Positions 1 to 8,494 of a stretch of 30,237 nucleotides of DNA are shown here, in pieces; the stretch's first letter is position 1, and every line of letters starts with the position of its first letter. The stretch covers positions 1-30,237 of the forward strand of contig CAKOKR010000016.1 of NCBI GenBank assembly GCA_934095965.1, given 5' to 3'. The translations under genes and the position numbers were made by a program. The stretch is from an uncultured Bacilli bacterium (lineage in GTDB: Bacteria; Bacillota_I; Bacilli_A; RF39; UBA660). Under the pieces are notes generated by a model. The model worked only from the letters and a program-made list of their open reading frames with translations. It was not told the origin of the DNA and searched no databases.

Positions 1-60
1 ACCCCAATTCAGTATAAAGCCGAATTAGGGTTCTAAAAATTCTTTTTTAGTGTCCACTTT
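1..60. repeat. Two nested inverted repeats at window edge, possible IS end or terminator
   Basis: Positions 1-10 and 22-31 form a 10-bp inverted repeat (ACCCCAATTC against GAATTAGGGT, one G-U pair) with an 11-nt loop. A second small one follows (CTAAAAA / TTTTTTAG, about 33-50). The adjoining GTGTCCACTTTTTATTGAC (about 52-69) recalls insertion-sequence termini, but no transposase is in view. They lie just downstream of the reverse-strand sigK gene, so they may also serve as its terminator. Only the hairpins are directly seen; the identity is open. Confidence 0.35.
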
Positions 61-102
61 TTATTGACTTATTCAAAATTTTTTGAAAATTATCTTCTTT
101 TT

Positions 103-798
103 TTAATCGATATTTTTATTTTTTATAAACTCAGTAAGTATTTTTGTAAGTGCTCTTTTTTCTATTCTAGAAACATAACTCCTTGATATTTTAAGTTCTC
201 TAGCTATTTCTTTTTGAGTCATATCTTTTGTATTATTAAGTCCATATCTTTTAATTATAATATCTCTTTCTTGTTTTTTTAAAACACTTAAATATTTCTT
301 TAAAAGCATAATATTGTTTTTTAAATCAAGTTTTTCAAATAAAGTTGTATCATTATCTTTGATTACATCAATTAAATTAATTTCATTTCCTTCTTTATCA
401 TGGCCAATTGCATCATTTAAAGATACCGTAGGTCCATATTTTTTATTACTTCTAAAATGCATTAGTATTTCATTTTGAATACATCTAGCAGCATAAGTAG
501 TTATTTTAGTTTTTTTATTATTTTTATAAGTATCAATTCCCTTGATTAAACCAATCGTTCCAATACTTATTAAATCATCAGTATTTTCTTCCTTCACATC
601 AAACTTTTTTACAATGTGAGCAACAAGCCTTAAGTTATGTTCAATTAACTTATTTCTTGCCTCAATACTTCCATTAAGCATTTCATTTATAGTTTTTTCT
701 TCTTCTTCCGGTGAAAGTGGTTCTAAAAAAACATTATTTGAATAAGACCCAGTAAAAAATAACATATCTTTGATTATATTAAGTAAATTTAAAAACAT
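103..798 (-). CDS. sigK: Pro-sigma-K, late mother-cell sporulation sigma factor
   Basis: 231-residue sigma-70 family protein read on the reverse strand. It directs RNA polymerase to late mother-cell sporulation genes in spore formers. Residues 1-18 are a hydrophobic pro-sequence; the S18-Y19 junction followed by NN and a PLSPEEE stretch aligns by memory with the pro-sigma-K cleavage site of Bacillus subtilis. Region 2 is typical of SigK (LRLVAHIVKKF, DDLISIGTIGLIKGI, TYAARCIQNEILMHFR), as is GHDKEGNEINLIDVI. Region 4 ends in an HTH with ISRSYVSRIEKRAL. SigE is the closest alternative, but pro-sequence and region 2 favour SigK. The gene is intact, with no skin-type interruption. The start is supported by AAAGAGGT upstream on the reverse strand. 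It is divergent from the large sigma gene, 74 bp away. Sporulation itself is inferred. Confidence 0.9.
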   Translation of the reverse strand: MFLNLLNIIKDMLFFTGSYSNNVFLEPLSPEEEEKTINEMLNGSIEARNKLIEHNLRLVAHIVKKFDVKEENTDDLISIGTIGLIKGIDTYKNNKKTKITTYAARCIQNEILMHFRSNKKYGPTVSLNDAIGHDKEGNEINLIDVIKDNDTTLFEKLDLKNNIMLLKKYLSVLKKQERDIIIKRYGLNNTKDMTQKEIARELKISRSYVSRIEKRALTKILTEFIKNKNID

Positions 799-818
799 AT
801 CAATACCTCTTTGTTAAA

Positions 819-847
819 ATTATATATAAATTTTTAAAAAAATATGA
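819..847 (-). promoter_or_regulatory. Possible sigma-E-type promoter of sigK
   Basis: On the reverse strand, TCATATT (847-841), a 14-nt spacer and TATATAAT (826-819) resemble the sigma-E consensus (KCATATT, 14 nt, CATACAMT), matching 6 of 8 bases in the -10. In B. subtilis sigK is transcribed by sigma-E, so the match fits the biology. The stretch is nearly all A/T, so chance is a real alternative. Confidence 0.4.
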
Positions 848-853
848 TATAAT
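845..853 (+). promoter_or_regulatory. Extended -10 promoter of first large sigma gene
   Basis: TGATATAAT (TG at 845-846, TATAAT at 848-853) lies 19 bp before the start codon at 873, with the ribosome-binding site AAGGGGG between. No good -35 lies 17 bp upstream, so this would be an extended -10 promoter. Confidence 0.55.
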
Positions 854-872
854 AACTACCCAAGGGGGAAAC

Positions 873-3581
873 ATGAAAGAAATTATTGCAAAAATTGAAC
901 AAGATATTATAAATAAAAATATGAGTTTAAAAATACTTTTGTCATATATTAAAGATAGTGATAAAGATACTTTAGACATAGTTGATGAATTAACAAAAGA
1001 AAGTAGTATTATAACAAACTACTTAGAAAACTTTTTTAGCCATATGCCAATTGTAACTGAAGAAAAAATAAGAAAGATGTATAATGAAGAAGAAGCAGAT
1101 ATCTTAGTTTTCTATTGTGTTTTAAAGGGAAAAATTAATGATGATAAAGTAGATTACAAATTAGATAATATAAATTTATCATCTAGTTTGAAAATGTATC
1201 TTCAAGAAATAAAATCATATCCGATACTTGATAATGAAACAATACTTTATCATATCGAAATGCATCATAAAAATATAAAACTATTTAATGAAACAAATGA
1301 TAAAACATATTATGATAAAGCAATTTATCATCGTGATATATGTATTCATAGTAACCTTCGTCTTGTAGTGTATTTTGCCAATAAATATGGAAGTAAAACA
1401 ATACCAGTTCAAGATTTAATTGCTGAAGGTAACATTGGTTTAATTAAAGCTGTAGAAAAATTTGATACCAACTTAAAAACAAAATTTACAACATATGCAA
1501 GTTTCTGGATTAATCAAAAAATAAATAGATACTTAAAAGAAAATGGTAAAATGATTAAAATACCAATTCATTCACAAACAGAATATTTAAAATACAAAAG
1601 AGTAGTGGAAGATTATCAAAAAGCATATGGACATCAACCAAGTGAAGAAGAATTAGTTGATATGTTAGGACTTAATCCTGAAAAAATTAAAAGAATTGAA
1701 GAACAAACTGTAAATATTGTCTCATTAGATGATAAATTAGATGAAGATGATGCTCATAGTTTAGATAATTATAATATTGTAGCAAGTGGTGAATTTGAAG
1801 AAGATATAATAAATAAAGAAACAATTAAAAAACTACTTGATACATTAAATGAAAAAGAAAAGTTAATAATAGCATATCGCTATGGACTTGTTGATGGCAG
1901 AGACTGGACCCTAAAAGAAATCGGAGAAACCTTAGGTATTACTCGTGAAAGAGTAAGACAAATCGAAGATAAAATAATAAAGAAATTAAGAAGAAGATAT
2001 GCAGGCAAAAAAGCATTTATTACAATTTGCGAATATTTTAAAAGAAATAAAACAGATATTAATAAAGCATTCAAATATCTAAGTGATATAGATAAAGAGA
2101 CTCTACAAAGAATATGTGGTAGTGACTTAAGTAAACCAATAAATATTAAGCTATATACAAAAAGTCCATTAAAAGAAATAGTTAAGAATCTTCGTGATAA
2201 CTTTAAGTATATAAACCCTCAATTTATAGAAACAAACTTTAAAACAGAATATCAAGGAAAAAGATTACTTGAAATAATATCTCGTAAACGGTTCGAAGAA
2301 CTAATTAAACTAGATCATACATCAAAAGATTACACAAATCTTACATTAGTTTTTGGCTTAAATATGTTATATCCCGCTAATTTTGAAAATGAAAATATTG
2401 ATGTAAACTTACTTATTAAAACTCTTGATATAAAGAAAAATGCTAAAAGTGTTTATGAAGGAAAAATACTTCCAGATATCATCGGTGGTACTTTAGAAAA
2501 TGTTTTATTTTATTTACAAGAACTTGGGACTGACTCCAAAAAATATAGATTAATGATTGATACATTTGGTCCATATTTAACAAAAAGATATTTGATCCAA
2601 AATGCTGAAATTGAGAGTATTTTAAAAGAATTAATAAATGAAGTAATACCTAATGCTAGAATTCTAAAAGGAAAAACATTGCAACAGGTACTTAACTTAA
2701 CTGATGAAGAATATTATTATTTTTTAGAAAATAGACAAAAAAGTGAATATAAATCAGATATATTAACTAAGTTCTTCGGAGAAAATTTAACTGATATCTA
2801 TAATAATAAGGATGCATGTTCAAATGATTTAAAAAGCCTACGTATTAGTTTAACTAAATTAATTAAAAAAGAAAAAGACTTATCTATTGAAAAAAATAAA
2901 CTAAAGACAAGTTTTGAAAATAAAACATTGCAAGAATATCTTGAATTAAGTGATGAAGAATTTGAACACATTAAAACATTATTTAATAAAAAAGCAACAT
3001 ATTATCAAACATTAACTAAGTGTTTCAAAGATGATTTATCAAGTACTTATATAGCTCCCCGTTATTATGATGCAAAAATAATAAGTATGCAAATAACACT
3101 TAAAAATTTAAAAGAAAAGTTGCATAAAAAAAGCCCGTATTATAAAAAGACATATCATGATTTAATTAAAGTAGTGGACTTAATTAAATTTAATAAAGAA
3201 GAACTTGAAATTTTAAAAAAAGCATTTGGTAATAATTTAAATATTGGTTATTTAAATACATTATCAAACAAAGAAGAAGAAAAATTAATAAGTATTATTA
3301 ATGAATATTACTTTGATTCACCATATCAAAGTAAATTAAATAAAAATCTAAAAGAAATTATAAAAAATATTCCAATTAATTATAGATTACCTCTTGAATT
3401 ATATCTTGGAATCTATGATAACAAAAAATATACCATTGATGAACTTAGTATTATACTAAATTTACCACCATATGAAATTAAATCAAGAATCAAAAATGGT
3501 ATTATTTACATAAAGAATATTTTAAATACTAAAGATTTAGAAGCTCAAAAAGAACTAACTAGATTAATAAAGTCACTATAA
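873..3581 (+). CDS. Giant sigma-70 family factor with repeat tail (paralogue 1)
   Basis: 902 residues, well over twice the size of a usual Firmicute SigA. Residues ~1-155 are a helical N-terminus with a region-1.2-like part (SSLKMYLQEIKSYP). Region 2 is at ~160-235 (LRLVVYFANKY, DLIAEGNIGLIKAVEKF, TKFTTYASFWINQ). Region 3 follows. Canonical region 4 is at ~324-376 with TRERVRQIEDKIIKKL. After this comes a ~450-residue tail of about five imperfect 75-85-residue repeats, each starting like GKTLQxxLxLSDEE and ending like FGENLTDIY. Residues ~832-902 form a second, degenerate region-4-like HTH (LYLGIYDNKKYTIDELSIIL) without the RERxRQIE signature. Sigma activity is near certain from the core; target genes and tail function are unknown. 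AAGGGGG supports the start. Confidence 0.85.
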   Translation: MKEIIAKIEQDIINKNMSLKILLSYIKDSDKDTLDIVDELTKESSIITNYLENFFSHMPIVTEEKIRKMYNEEEADILVFYCVLKGKINDDKVDYKLDNINLSSSLKMYLQEIKSYPILDNETILYHIEMHHKNIKLFNETNDKTYYDKAIYHRDICIHSNLRLVVYFANKYGSKTIPVQDLIAEGNIGLIKAVEKFDTNLKTKFTTYASFWINQKINRYLKENGKMIKIPIHSQTEYLKYKRVVEDYQKAYGHQPSEEELVDMLGLNPEKIKRIEEQTVNIVSLDDKLDEDDAHSLDNYNIVASGEFEEDIINKETIKKLLDTLNEKEKLIIAYRYGLVDGRDWTLKEIGETLGITRERVRQIEDKIIKKLRRRYAGKKAFITICEYFKRNKTDINKAFKYLSDIDKETLQRICGSDLSKPINIKLYTKSPLKEIVKNLRDNFKYINPQFIETNFKTEYQGKRLLEIISRKRFEELIKLDHTSKDYTNLTLVFGLNMLYPANFENENIDVNLLIKTLDIKKNAKSVYEGKILPDIIGGTLENVLFYLQELGTDSKKYRLMIDTFGPYLTKRYLIQNAEIESILKELINEVIPNARILKGKTLQQVLNLTDEEYYYFLENRQKSEYKSDILTKFFGENLTDIYNNKDACSNDLKSLRISLTKLIKKEKDLSIEKNKLKTSFENKTLQEYLELSDEEFEHIKTLFNKKATYYQTLTKCFKDDLSSTYIAPRYYDAKIISMQITLKNLKEKLHKKSPYYKKTYHDLIKVVDLIKFNKEELEILKKAFGNNLNIGYLNTLSNKEEEKLISIINEYYFDSPYQSKLNKNLKEIIKNIPINYRLPLELYLGIYDNKKYTIDELSIILNLPPYEIKSRIKNGIIYIKNILNTKDLEAQKELTRLIKSL

Positions 3582-3585
3582 AGAC

Positions 3586-3613
3586 TTGCAAAATTATAAA
3601 AAAGTGATACAAT
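3586..3613 (+). promoter_or_regulatory. Promoter of second large sigma gene
   Basis: TTGCAA (3586-3591), 16-nt spacer, TACAAT (3608-3613), with a TG extension at 3605-3606. It begins 4 bp after the upstream stop and precedes AGAGGTGG and the start at 3638. The two sigma genes can therefore be expressed separately. Confidence 0.7.
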
Positions 3614-3637
3614 AGTATATCTAAAAAGAGGTGGATT

Positions 3638-5881
3638 ATGGAAAAAAATATAAATGAAATCATAGTAAACTGGGAAAAAGAAATTACTAGCAAACAAAAT
3701 ACTTTATATAAGTATGATGAATTAACAATTAAAGAACTTGAAGAAATTCTATCTAAGAGTAAAAAAGTAAATGAATTCTTACAAAAGTTTATTACAACAT
3801 CTATGACTGAAGATGAAATAATTAAAAAATATGGTGAAGATTGTTCAACTGTATTAGTTTCATATGCATTAATTAAAAATTTATTAAATGAACCAGTTAT
3901 AGTGGAGGAAGATGATGATTTATCATATACATCAGATAGTGAAAAATTATATTGGCAAGATATAAAAAGACTTGAAAAATTTACTCCGGAAAAAACACTA
4001 GAATATATTGCAAAGTATAATGAATGCATTGAAAAAGCAAGAAAAACAACTAAAAGAGAAGATAAAGAAAAGTATGAAAAAAAAGCATTGTTTTATCGTA
4101 ATAGTATCGTCGAAGGAAATATTAGATTAGTAATATCTGCAATAAAAAGATATCATACATCTGGTATGCAATTTCTAGATTTAGTAAATGAAGGAAATAT
4201 TGGCTTAATCAGAGCTGTAGAAAAATTTGAAGTAAATCGTGGTTATAAATTTTCAACATATGCTTATACAAGTATTAGAAGAAATGTAACAAGAGCTATC
4301 GCAGATAAATCGAGAGTTATTCGCCAACCAGTTCATTTTACAGAACTAGCATATCATGTTAATGCTGCACGTGAAGAGTTTTATAATAAGTATCATCGCG
4401 AAGCAACTGTTGAAGATTTAGAAAAAATACTTGATGGAGTAACTCAAGATAGAATTCGTGATGTATTATCACTTGATGTTGAACCAGTTTCTCTAGATAG
4501 TAAAGTTCATAATAATGATGAAGATGGTGATGCAACATTAGGTAACTTCATAGCAAGTACTGAAAAGTCACCAGAAGAATTAGTGTTTAGAAGTGATAAC
4601 AAAAAACAAATTAAGGAAATGCTAACAGTTTTAACTGAACGTGAAAAATATGTTATCGAAGAAAGATGGGGACTTAACACAGGTAAAGTTAAAACTCTTG
4701 AAGAAGTCGGAGCAGAACTAAGTGTAACACGTGAAAGAATTAGACAAATAGAAACTAAAGCTTTACGTAAATTACGTGGTTTTGCAAAAAGTAGTGTAAC
4801 TGAATATATGGGTAATAATTCAGAATCAATAAATGTTGATAGTATGTATAATGGTAAAAAATTAATAAATATTCTAGGTTATTCACCATCTGATTTTGAA
4901 ATATATAAAAAAAGACTTGATAAAAGCTCTAAAATATATGAAATATTACTACTTTTATTTGGAAGAAACTTTAATGAAATCTATAGTCCTGAATTATTAT
5001 CATCTCATGAAATTAAATTATTCCATAACTACATAATTAAATGTACAACTGAAAGAGAAAAACTAAAGAAAAAATATGTAAACAAAAATATAAGTGAAAT
5101 CTCTAACTTACCATCAGATTGTATTGAATGTTACTTAAAAGATTTAGGTAAAGATGATCCAAAATATAAATTCTTAAAAAATACATTTGGTAATAAATTT
5201 AATCATCGTCTTAAAGAAGATGAGTTATCTATACCAGTAATAGAAAAAATAGATTATATAGTGATGGAACTAAAGAAAATGTTTGCTCATGATGATTTAA
5301 TTGAAAAATCAGGTTATCAAAATAAAACTTTAATGGGTATTTTAAATGTTAATGAAGAAGATATCAAATGGCTTATGGATAATCAAAATAAATTAACAAA
5401 AAGCTATGAAATTATTATGAAAGCTTTCGGATACAATGGAATGGGTATTTATAATGGAACAAATCTAACTAATAATGAAAAGAATGTTTTATTTTCACTT
5501 CTTAAAGCATGGAAGAGAAAAGTAGTAAGAAGAAATATGAATCTTGTTGAAAGTGAAATAGAAATTGGTGATACTCAAATAACTATTAAAGCTCAAGTTA
5601 AAAATGATTTGTTACCTGAAATTGTTAAAATGTTACCAATGGATTGTAGAATGCTTGTAGGTTTAAGCTTAGGTTTATATAATGGTAAAGCATATACAGT
5701 TACAGATATAGCATCTTTCTATCAAAAGAGTGAAGAGGAAGTTATAAGTCTTTTAAAAAAGGGACTTACTGGTATTGAAGAAATATTAAAGTATTATAAA
5801 ACAATATATAATGGTAAAGTAAATTATAGTGAAAAAGATTTATCTATATTAAAACGAGTTCAAGAAATTAAACGAAATTAA
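3638..5881 (+). CDS. Giant sigma-70 family factor with repeat tail (paralogue 2)
   Basis: 747 residues, same plan and same spacing as its upstream neighbour. N-terminus ~1-155; region 2 at ~160-235 (IRLVISAIKRY, FLDLVNEGNIGLIRAVEKF, YKFSTYAYTSIRRNVTRAIADK); region 3; canonical region 4 at ~330-385 (LTEREKYVIEERWGLNTG, TRERIRQIETKALRKLR). The tail has about three of the same repeats, then a second degenerate region-4-like domain at ~665-725 (SLGLYNGKAYTVTDIASF). The -10 melting motif is unusual: T211-S212 stand where primary sigma factors have two Trp. The C-terminal tails of the two paralogues align only loosely, so the duplication is old. AGAGGTGG fixes the start. Function beyond sigma activity is not known. 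Confidence 0.85.
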   Translation: MEKNINEIIVNWEKEITSKQNTLYKYDELTIKELEEILSKSKKVNEFLQKFITTSMTEDEIIKKYGEDCSTVLVSYALIKNLLNEPVIVEEDDDLSYTSDSEKLYWQDIKRLEKFTPEKTLEYIAKYNECIEKARKTTKREDKEKYEKKALFYRNSIVEGNIRLVISAIKRYHTSGMQFLDLVNEGNIGLIRAVEKFEVNRGYKFSTYAYTSIRRNVTRAIADKSRVIRQPVHFTELAYHVNAAREEFYNKYHREATVEDLEKILDGVTQDRIRDVLSLDVEPVSLDSKVHNNDEDGDATLGNFIASTEKSPEELVFRSDNKKQIKEMLTVLTEREKYVIEERWGLNTGKVKTLEEVGAELSVTRERIRQIETKALRKLRGFAKSSVTEYMGNNSESINVDSMYNGKKLINILGYSPSDFEIYKKRLDKSSKIYEILLLLFGRNFNEIYSPELLSSHEIKLFHNYIIKCTTEREKLKKKYVNKNISEISNLPSDCIECYLKDLGKDDPKYKFLKNTFGNKFNHRLKEDELSIPVIEKIDYIVMELKKMFAHDDLIEKSGYQNKTLMGILNVNEEDIKWLMDNQNKLTKSYEIIMKAFGYNGMGIYNGTNLTNNEKNVLFSLLKAWKRKVVRRNMNLVESEIEIGDTQITIKAQVKNDLLPEIVKMLPMDCRMLVGLSLGLYNGKAYTVTDIASFYQKSEEEVISLLKKGLTGIEEILKYYKTIYNGKVNYSEKDLSILKRVQEIKRN

Positions 5882-5891
5882 CTCGTTTTTT
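5851..5891 (+). terminator. Intrinsic terminator overlapping the end of the second sigma gene
   Basis: AAAACGAGTT (5851-5860) pairs with AACTCGTTTT (5880-5889), a 10-bp stem with a 19-nt loop, followed by T's. The left arm and loop are coding and the stop codon lies in the right arm. Confidence 0.75.
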
Positions 5892-5912
5892 CTTTATAAA
5901 GAAAAACTTGTG

Positions 5913-5921
5913 TGATATACT
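5913..5921 (+). promoter_or_regulatory. Extended -10 promoter of polA
   Basis: TGATATACT (TG 5913-5914, TATACT 5916-5921) with a poor -35 (TTTATA 5893-5898, 17-nt spacer). It would drive polA, the LRR-transglutaminase gene and mutM as one unit. It overlaps a GTG at 5912 and so argues against that GTG as the polA start. Confidence 0.55.
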
Positions 5922-5938
5922 ATAAACAGGTGATAAAC

Positions 5939-8494
5939 ATGGTAAAAAAATTAATATTAATAGATGGAAACAATTTAATGTTTCGTAGTTATTATGCAAC
6001 TGCATACACAGGTAATATAATGAAAAATTCAAAAGGAGTTCCCACAAATGCCTTATTTGGTTTTGTAAACATGATGAATAAAATAATATCTGAAGAAAAT
6101 CCATCATACATGGCTGTTGCTTTTGACATAGGTAAAAACTTTCGTAAAGAAGAATATGATTTTTATAAAGAAGGAAGAATAGATACGCCCGAAGATTTAA
6201 AAACACAGATGCCTATAGCTCGCGATATTCTAGATAAAATGGGAATCAAACACTTTGAACTTGCTCCATATGAAGCAGATGATATTGTTGGCACCATTGT
6301 TAAAATGACTGAGGAAGATAAAGATTTTGCATCAGTTATAGTATCAAGTGATAAAGACTTACTTCAACTTATTAGTGATGAAACTGAAGTAAAGTTATTA
6401 AAACAAACAGGTTTTATTAGATATAATCATGAAACATTTATAGCTGACTACGGAATTGAACCAATTAGAATGATTGATTTAAAAGCTTTAATGGGGGACT
6501 CATCAGATAATATCCCCGGAGTAAAAGGAATCGGTGAAAAAACAGCATTAAAACTTCTTCAAGAATATAAGTCACTAGAAAACTTATATGATAATATAGA
6601 TAATATAAAAGGTAAAACTAAAGAAAAACTAGTAGAAGATAAAGAAATGGCTTTCATAAGTAAAAAAATAGCAACTATATATAGGGATGTACCTCTTAAT
6701 ATTGTGCTCGAAGATTTAAAATATGAAAAAAAAGTAACTCCAGAATTAATTGAATTATTTAAAGACTTAGAATTCTTTTCATTTTTAAAAAACATGGAAA
6801 CAAAAAAAGAAACTAAGACTTTAGAATATTCTAGTATCAGTACCATAAACAATATTTCACTTGACAAAGATATATCTATTGATGTAATGCTTGATAATGA
6901 AAACTATCATCTAGCTAAGCTAGTGTCTATGTCTATAAGTGATTCTAAAAATAATTATATAGTAAATAAAGATAATATAATAAATGTCTTAAATGAAATA
7001 AAGGATTATAATATAACTACATATGATGCTAAAAAAATAATAGTTAACACAGGTATAAAAATAAATTGTGTAAATGATTTGATGATTAGTGCTTATTTAC
7101 TTAATTTAAATACTAAAGATGATTTAGCATACTTAGCAAATCAAAGTGATAATGATTTATTATATTATGAAAATTTAAAGAAAAATAAATTTAATGAAAT
7201 AGAATTAGAAATGGTTAAAAGAAGTAGATATTTGTTTTGTCTAAAAGATGAACATATTAAAGAATTAGAAAAAAATAATGCATTAAGTCTTTATCAAAAT
7301 ATTGAATTACCATTATTATATGTTTTAGCAGATATGGAAAAAACTGGTATTATCTGTAACAAAGATATTTTAAAAGATATGTCACTAGAACTTGATGTAA
7401 AATTAGATTTACTTACAAAAGAAATATATAATCTTGCAGGTATAAAGTTTAATATTTCATCACCAAAGCAACTCGGAGAAGTATTATTTGAAAAATTAGA
7501 AATAGGCAAGGGCAAAAAGAACAAAACAGGTTATAAAACAGATATAAAAGTATTAGAAAAACTAGTAGATAAACATCCAATTATAGAAAAAATACTAGAA
7601 TACAGAAATCTTTCTAAATTAAAAAGTACATATATCGAAGGATTAAGCAGTTATATACTTGATGATGGAAAAATACATACGATATATAAACAAACTTTAA
7701 CTAGAACTGGAAGATTATCATCAGTTGAACCAAACTTACAAAATATACCAGTTCGTGAAGAATTAGGAAGAAACATAAGAAAAGCTTTTTTACCTGAAAA
7801 TGATTGTTTATTAAGTGCAGATTATAGTCAAGTAGAACTAAGAGTTATGGCTTCTTTATCAAATTGCAAAAGTCTAATCGAAGCATTTCAAAATGATGAA
7901 GATATTCATACCCATGTAGCAAGTGAAGTATTTAATGTACCCGAAGATGCTGTAACAAAGCAAATGCGTCGTTGTGCCAAAGCTGTAATATTTGGTATTA
8001 TTTATGGTATCTCAGGTTTTGGTCTCGGAGAAAACTTACATATATCTAAATCCGAAGCAGATGAATTTATTGAAAAATTCCACAAGTTATATCCTGAAGT
8101 TAAGAGCTATACCGATACTCAAGTAAGTCTTGCAAAAGAAAAAGGCTATGTTACAACACTTTTTGGAAGAACAAGAAAAATCGAAGAAATAAATAATCCA
8201 AATTATTTGATTCGTCAAATGGGTGAACGTATGGCAATGAATACACCAATTCAAGGAACAAGTGCAGATATTATGAAAATGGCTATGATTAATGTTTATA
8301 ATAGGTTTATGTGTGAGGGTATAACTAGTAAAATACTTCTTCAAGTACATGATGAAATAATTGTTGATTGTAAAAATAGTGAACTAGATAAAATAAAGAA
8401 AATAGTAAAAGAAGAAATGGAAAATGTTTATAAACTAAGTGTTCCATTAAAAGTAGAAATAGATACAGGTATAAACTGGTATGAGGCAAAATAA
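5939..8494 (+). CDS. polA: DNA polymerase I
   Basis: 851 residues from ATG 5939, preceded by AGGTGA at 5928. An upstream in-frame GTG at 5912 would add nine residues but lies in the promoter. N-terminal 5' nuclease is intact: LILIDGNNLMFRSYYA, PYEADDIVGT, VSSDKDLLQL and GDSSDNIPGVKGIGEKTA. The middle 3'-5' exonuclease-like domain lacks the usual DxE motif (the equivalent region reads SIDVMLDNENYH), so proofreading is probably absent, as in other Firmicute Pol I. The polymerase domain has motif A DYSQVELR from D628, motif B RRCAKAVIFGIIYG from R677, and motif C QVHDE with D805. It acts in Okazaki fragment maturation and repair. Downstream, mutM is a common partner of polA. Confidence 0.96.
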   Translation: MVKKLILIDGNNLMFRSYYATAYTGNIMKNSKGVPTNALFGFVNMMNKIISEENPSYMAVAFDIGKNFRKEEYDFYKEGRIDTPEDLKTQMPIARDILDKMGIKHFELAPYEADDIVGTIVKMTEEDKDFASVIVSSDKDLLQLISDETEVKLLKQTGFIRYNHETFIADYGIEPIRMIDLKALMGDSSDNIPGVKGIGEKTALKLLQEYKSLENLYDNIDNIKGKTKEKLVEDKEMAFISKKIATIYRDVPLNIVLEDLKYEKKVTPELIELFKDLEFFSFLKNMETKKETKTLEYSSISTINNISLDKDISIDVMLDNENYHLAKLVSMSISDSKNNYIVNKDNIINVLNEIKDYNITTYDAKKIIVNTGIKINCVNDLMISAYLLNLNTKDDLAYLANQSDNDLLYYENLKKNKFNEIELEMVKRSRYLFCLKDEHIKELEKNNALSLYQNIELPLLYVLADMEKTGIICNKDILKDMSLELDVKLDLLTKEIYNLAGIKFNISSPKQLGEVLFEKLEIGKGKKNKTGYKTDIKVLEKLVDKHPIIEKILEYRNLSKLKSTYIEGLSSYILDDGKIHTIYKQTLTRTGRLSSVEPNLQNIPVREELGRNIRKAFLPENDCLLSADYSQVELRVMASLSNCKSLIEAFQNDEDIHTHVASEVFNVPEDAVTKQMRRCAKAVIFGIIYGISGFGLGENLHISKSEADEFIEKFHKLYPEVKSYTDTQVSLAKEKGYVTTLFGRTRKIEEINNPNYLIRQMGERMAMNTPIQGTSADIMKMAMINVYNRFMCEGITSKILLQVHDEIIVDCKNSELDKIKKIVKEEMENVYKLSVPLKVEIDTGINWYEAK

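Noticed and set aside
103..798. SigE, SigF or SigG instead of SigK
   Set aside because: The pro-sequence rules out SigF and SigG; LRLVAHIVKKF, RCIQNEILMHFR and the KEGNEINLIDV stretch favour SigK over SigE.
3559..4029. Reverse-strand 156-residue hydrophobic ORF
   Set aside because: It is a shadow of the second sigma gene, with no ribosome-binding site or plausible family.
5912..5938. GTG 5912 as the polA start
   Set aside because: It lies in the -10 region and before the AGGTGA site; ATG 5939 gives the normal N-terminus.
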